64,000 bases of DNA from Kitasatospora kifunensis (GTDB taxonomy: Bacteria > Actinomycetota > Actinomycetes > Streptomycetales > Streptomycetaceae), in NCBI RefSeq assembly GCF_014203855.1, contig NZ_JACHJV010000001.1:1054001-1118000 (forward strand). The letters are read 5' to 3'. The stretch's first letter is position 1. Each line of letters starts with the position of its first letter. The translations under genes were made by a program, and so were the position numbers. This document shows positions 63,376 through 64,000 of this stretch, piece after piece. A model generated the notes under the pieces. It did not search any database, was not told the DNA's origin, and was given only the letters and a program-made list of their open reading frames with translations.

Positions 63376-63500
63376 TCGGCCAGTTGCTCCTTGTCGGCAA
63401 CGGGTGAAACGAGGACCACGGACGGCGGATCAAAAGCGGGCCGCTCTGCGATCTCTTGATCATTCTGACTTCATGGGTCTGGAGTCAGGAGGAAGAGAGG
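63376..63500 (-). promoter_or_regulatory. Presumed CRISPR leader remnant and IS21 left end
   Basis: 125 bp between the leader-proximal repeat and istA. It contains GATCAAAAG and CTCTTGATC as an imperfect inverted pair (about 63428-63464), possibly an IS end. A full, AT-rich leader is not evident, so the leader may be cut by the IS. Confidence 0.45.
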
Positions 63501-64000
63501 GTGATCCGCGTGGAGGACTGGGCAGAGATTCGCCGGCTGCACCGGGCCGAGGGCCTGTCGGCCCGGGCGGTGGCCCGGCAGCTGGGGATCTCCAGAGGCA
63601 CCGTGTCGCGGGCTCTGGCCTCGGATCGGCCGCCGAGATACCAGCGTCCGCTAAAAGGCTCGGCTGTGGACGCGGTCGAACCGGCGATCCGCGAGCTCTT
63701 GAAGCAGACTCCGACGATGCCGGTCACCGTGATCGCGGAGCGGATCGGGTGGGAACGCGGGCTGACGATCCTGCGTGAGCGGGTGCGAGAGCTGCGTCCG
63801 GGCTATCTGCCGGTGGACCCGGTCTCGCGGACGGTCTACCGGCCCGGCGAGCTCGCCCAGTGCGACGTGTGGTTCCCGCCGGTGGACATCCCGCTCGGCT
63901 ACGGCCAGTCGGGCCGCCCGTCGGTGCTCGTCATCGTGTCCGGGTACTCGCGGGTGATCACCGCCCGGATGCTGCCCACGCGACAGACGGGCGATCTGAT
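63501..64000 (+). CDS. istA: IS21-family transposase IstA, 5' part
   Basis: The first ~166 residues of IstA, open to the right edge. EDWAEIRRLHRAEGLSARAV and RQLGISRGTVSRAL form the N-terminal HTH, with a second helical DNA-binding region (TMPVTVIAERIGW). The DDE core begins at ELAQCDVWFPPVDIP, with the first Asp after QC. GTG 63501 is preceded by AGGAGG; a GTG at 63510 is an alternative. IstB would lie beyond the window. Confidence 0.88.
   Translation, partial: MIRVEDWAEIRRLHRAEGLSARAVARQLGISRGTVSRALASDRPPRYQRPLKGSAVDAVEPAIRELLKQTPTMPVTVIAERIGWERGLTILRERVRELRPGYLPVDPVSRTVYRPGELAQCDVWFPPVDIPLGYGQSGRPSVLVIVSGYSRVITARMLPTRQTGDL

Noticed and set aside
61638..63463. Several long open frames through the CRISPR array on both strands, giving repetitive Arg/Gly/Pro proteins
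   Set aside because: They are translations of the 61-bp repeat-spacer period in different frames and carry no family features; the region is a CRISPR array.

Overview
The window is very GC-rich, uses GTG and TTG starts freely, and carries a conservon operon, DUF742, DUF397 and DUF779 proteins, a LAL-type regulator and a hopanoid cluster. Together these point to a filamentous actinomycete of the Streptomyces/Kitasatospora type.

Positions 1 to about 47,150 look like ordinary chromosome. In order they hold: the 3' end of a G1-family glutamic peptidase; a conservon (sensor kinase-like protein, roadblock protein, DUF742 protein, small GTPase) with an FAD monooxygenase attached; aldose epimerase; a frameshifted LAL regulator; a class I terpene synthase; an aldehyde dehydrogenase with DUF779; a serine hydrolase; a Nudix enzyme; a YedY/YedZ-like molybdoenzyme pair; regulators of the TetR, LysR and tandem-MarR types; a cysteine-dioxygenase-like cupin; an aldo/keto reductase; and a FabG-like SDR.

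Positions 25,929 to 39,078 form one long minus-strand hopanoid operon. The order of transcription is hpnC, hpnD, hpnE, polyprenyl synthase, shc, hpnG, hpnH, ispG, dxs and an HpnO-like aminotransferase. It joins MEP-pathway supply (dxs, ispG) to squalene formation, cyclisation and side-chain building. A divergent idi lies nearby at 45,491. Between them (39,412-44,950) is a surface-polymer operon: nucleotidyltransferase, glycerol-1-phosphate-dehydrogenase-like enzyme, CDP-alcohol phosphotransferase, GT2 glycosyltransferase and a TagGH-like ABC exporter.

From tRNA-Leu(GAG) at 47,160 to the right edge the content becomes accessory. A large serine recombinase abuts the tRNA 3' end, but an IS with a decayed transposase has cut off its N-terminus. 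Next is a five-gene minus-strand operon (50,493-56,030): Pycsar-like transmembrane effector, Crp/Fnr sensor, intact class III nucleotide cyclase, large NTPase-like protein and an unknown protein. The cyclase and the NTPase-like protein share a short sequence tag. An NB-ARC/TPR protein and its small partner share a different tag. DUF397 and MFS genes follow.

The right end is a type I-E-like CRISPR array (61,757-63,375, about 27 repeats). Its leader-distal part contains an inverted block bounded by two hybrid repeats. An IS21-like istA begins just beyond the presumed leader. No cas genes are in the window.

The most interesting items are the cyclic-nucleotide operon with its shared tag and the inversion inside the CRISPR array.
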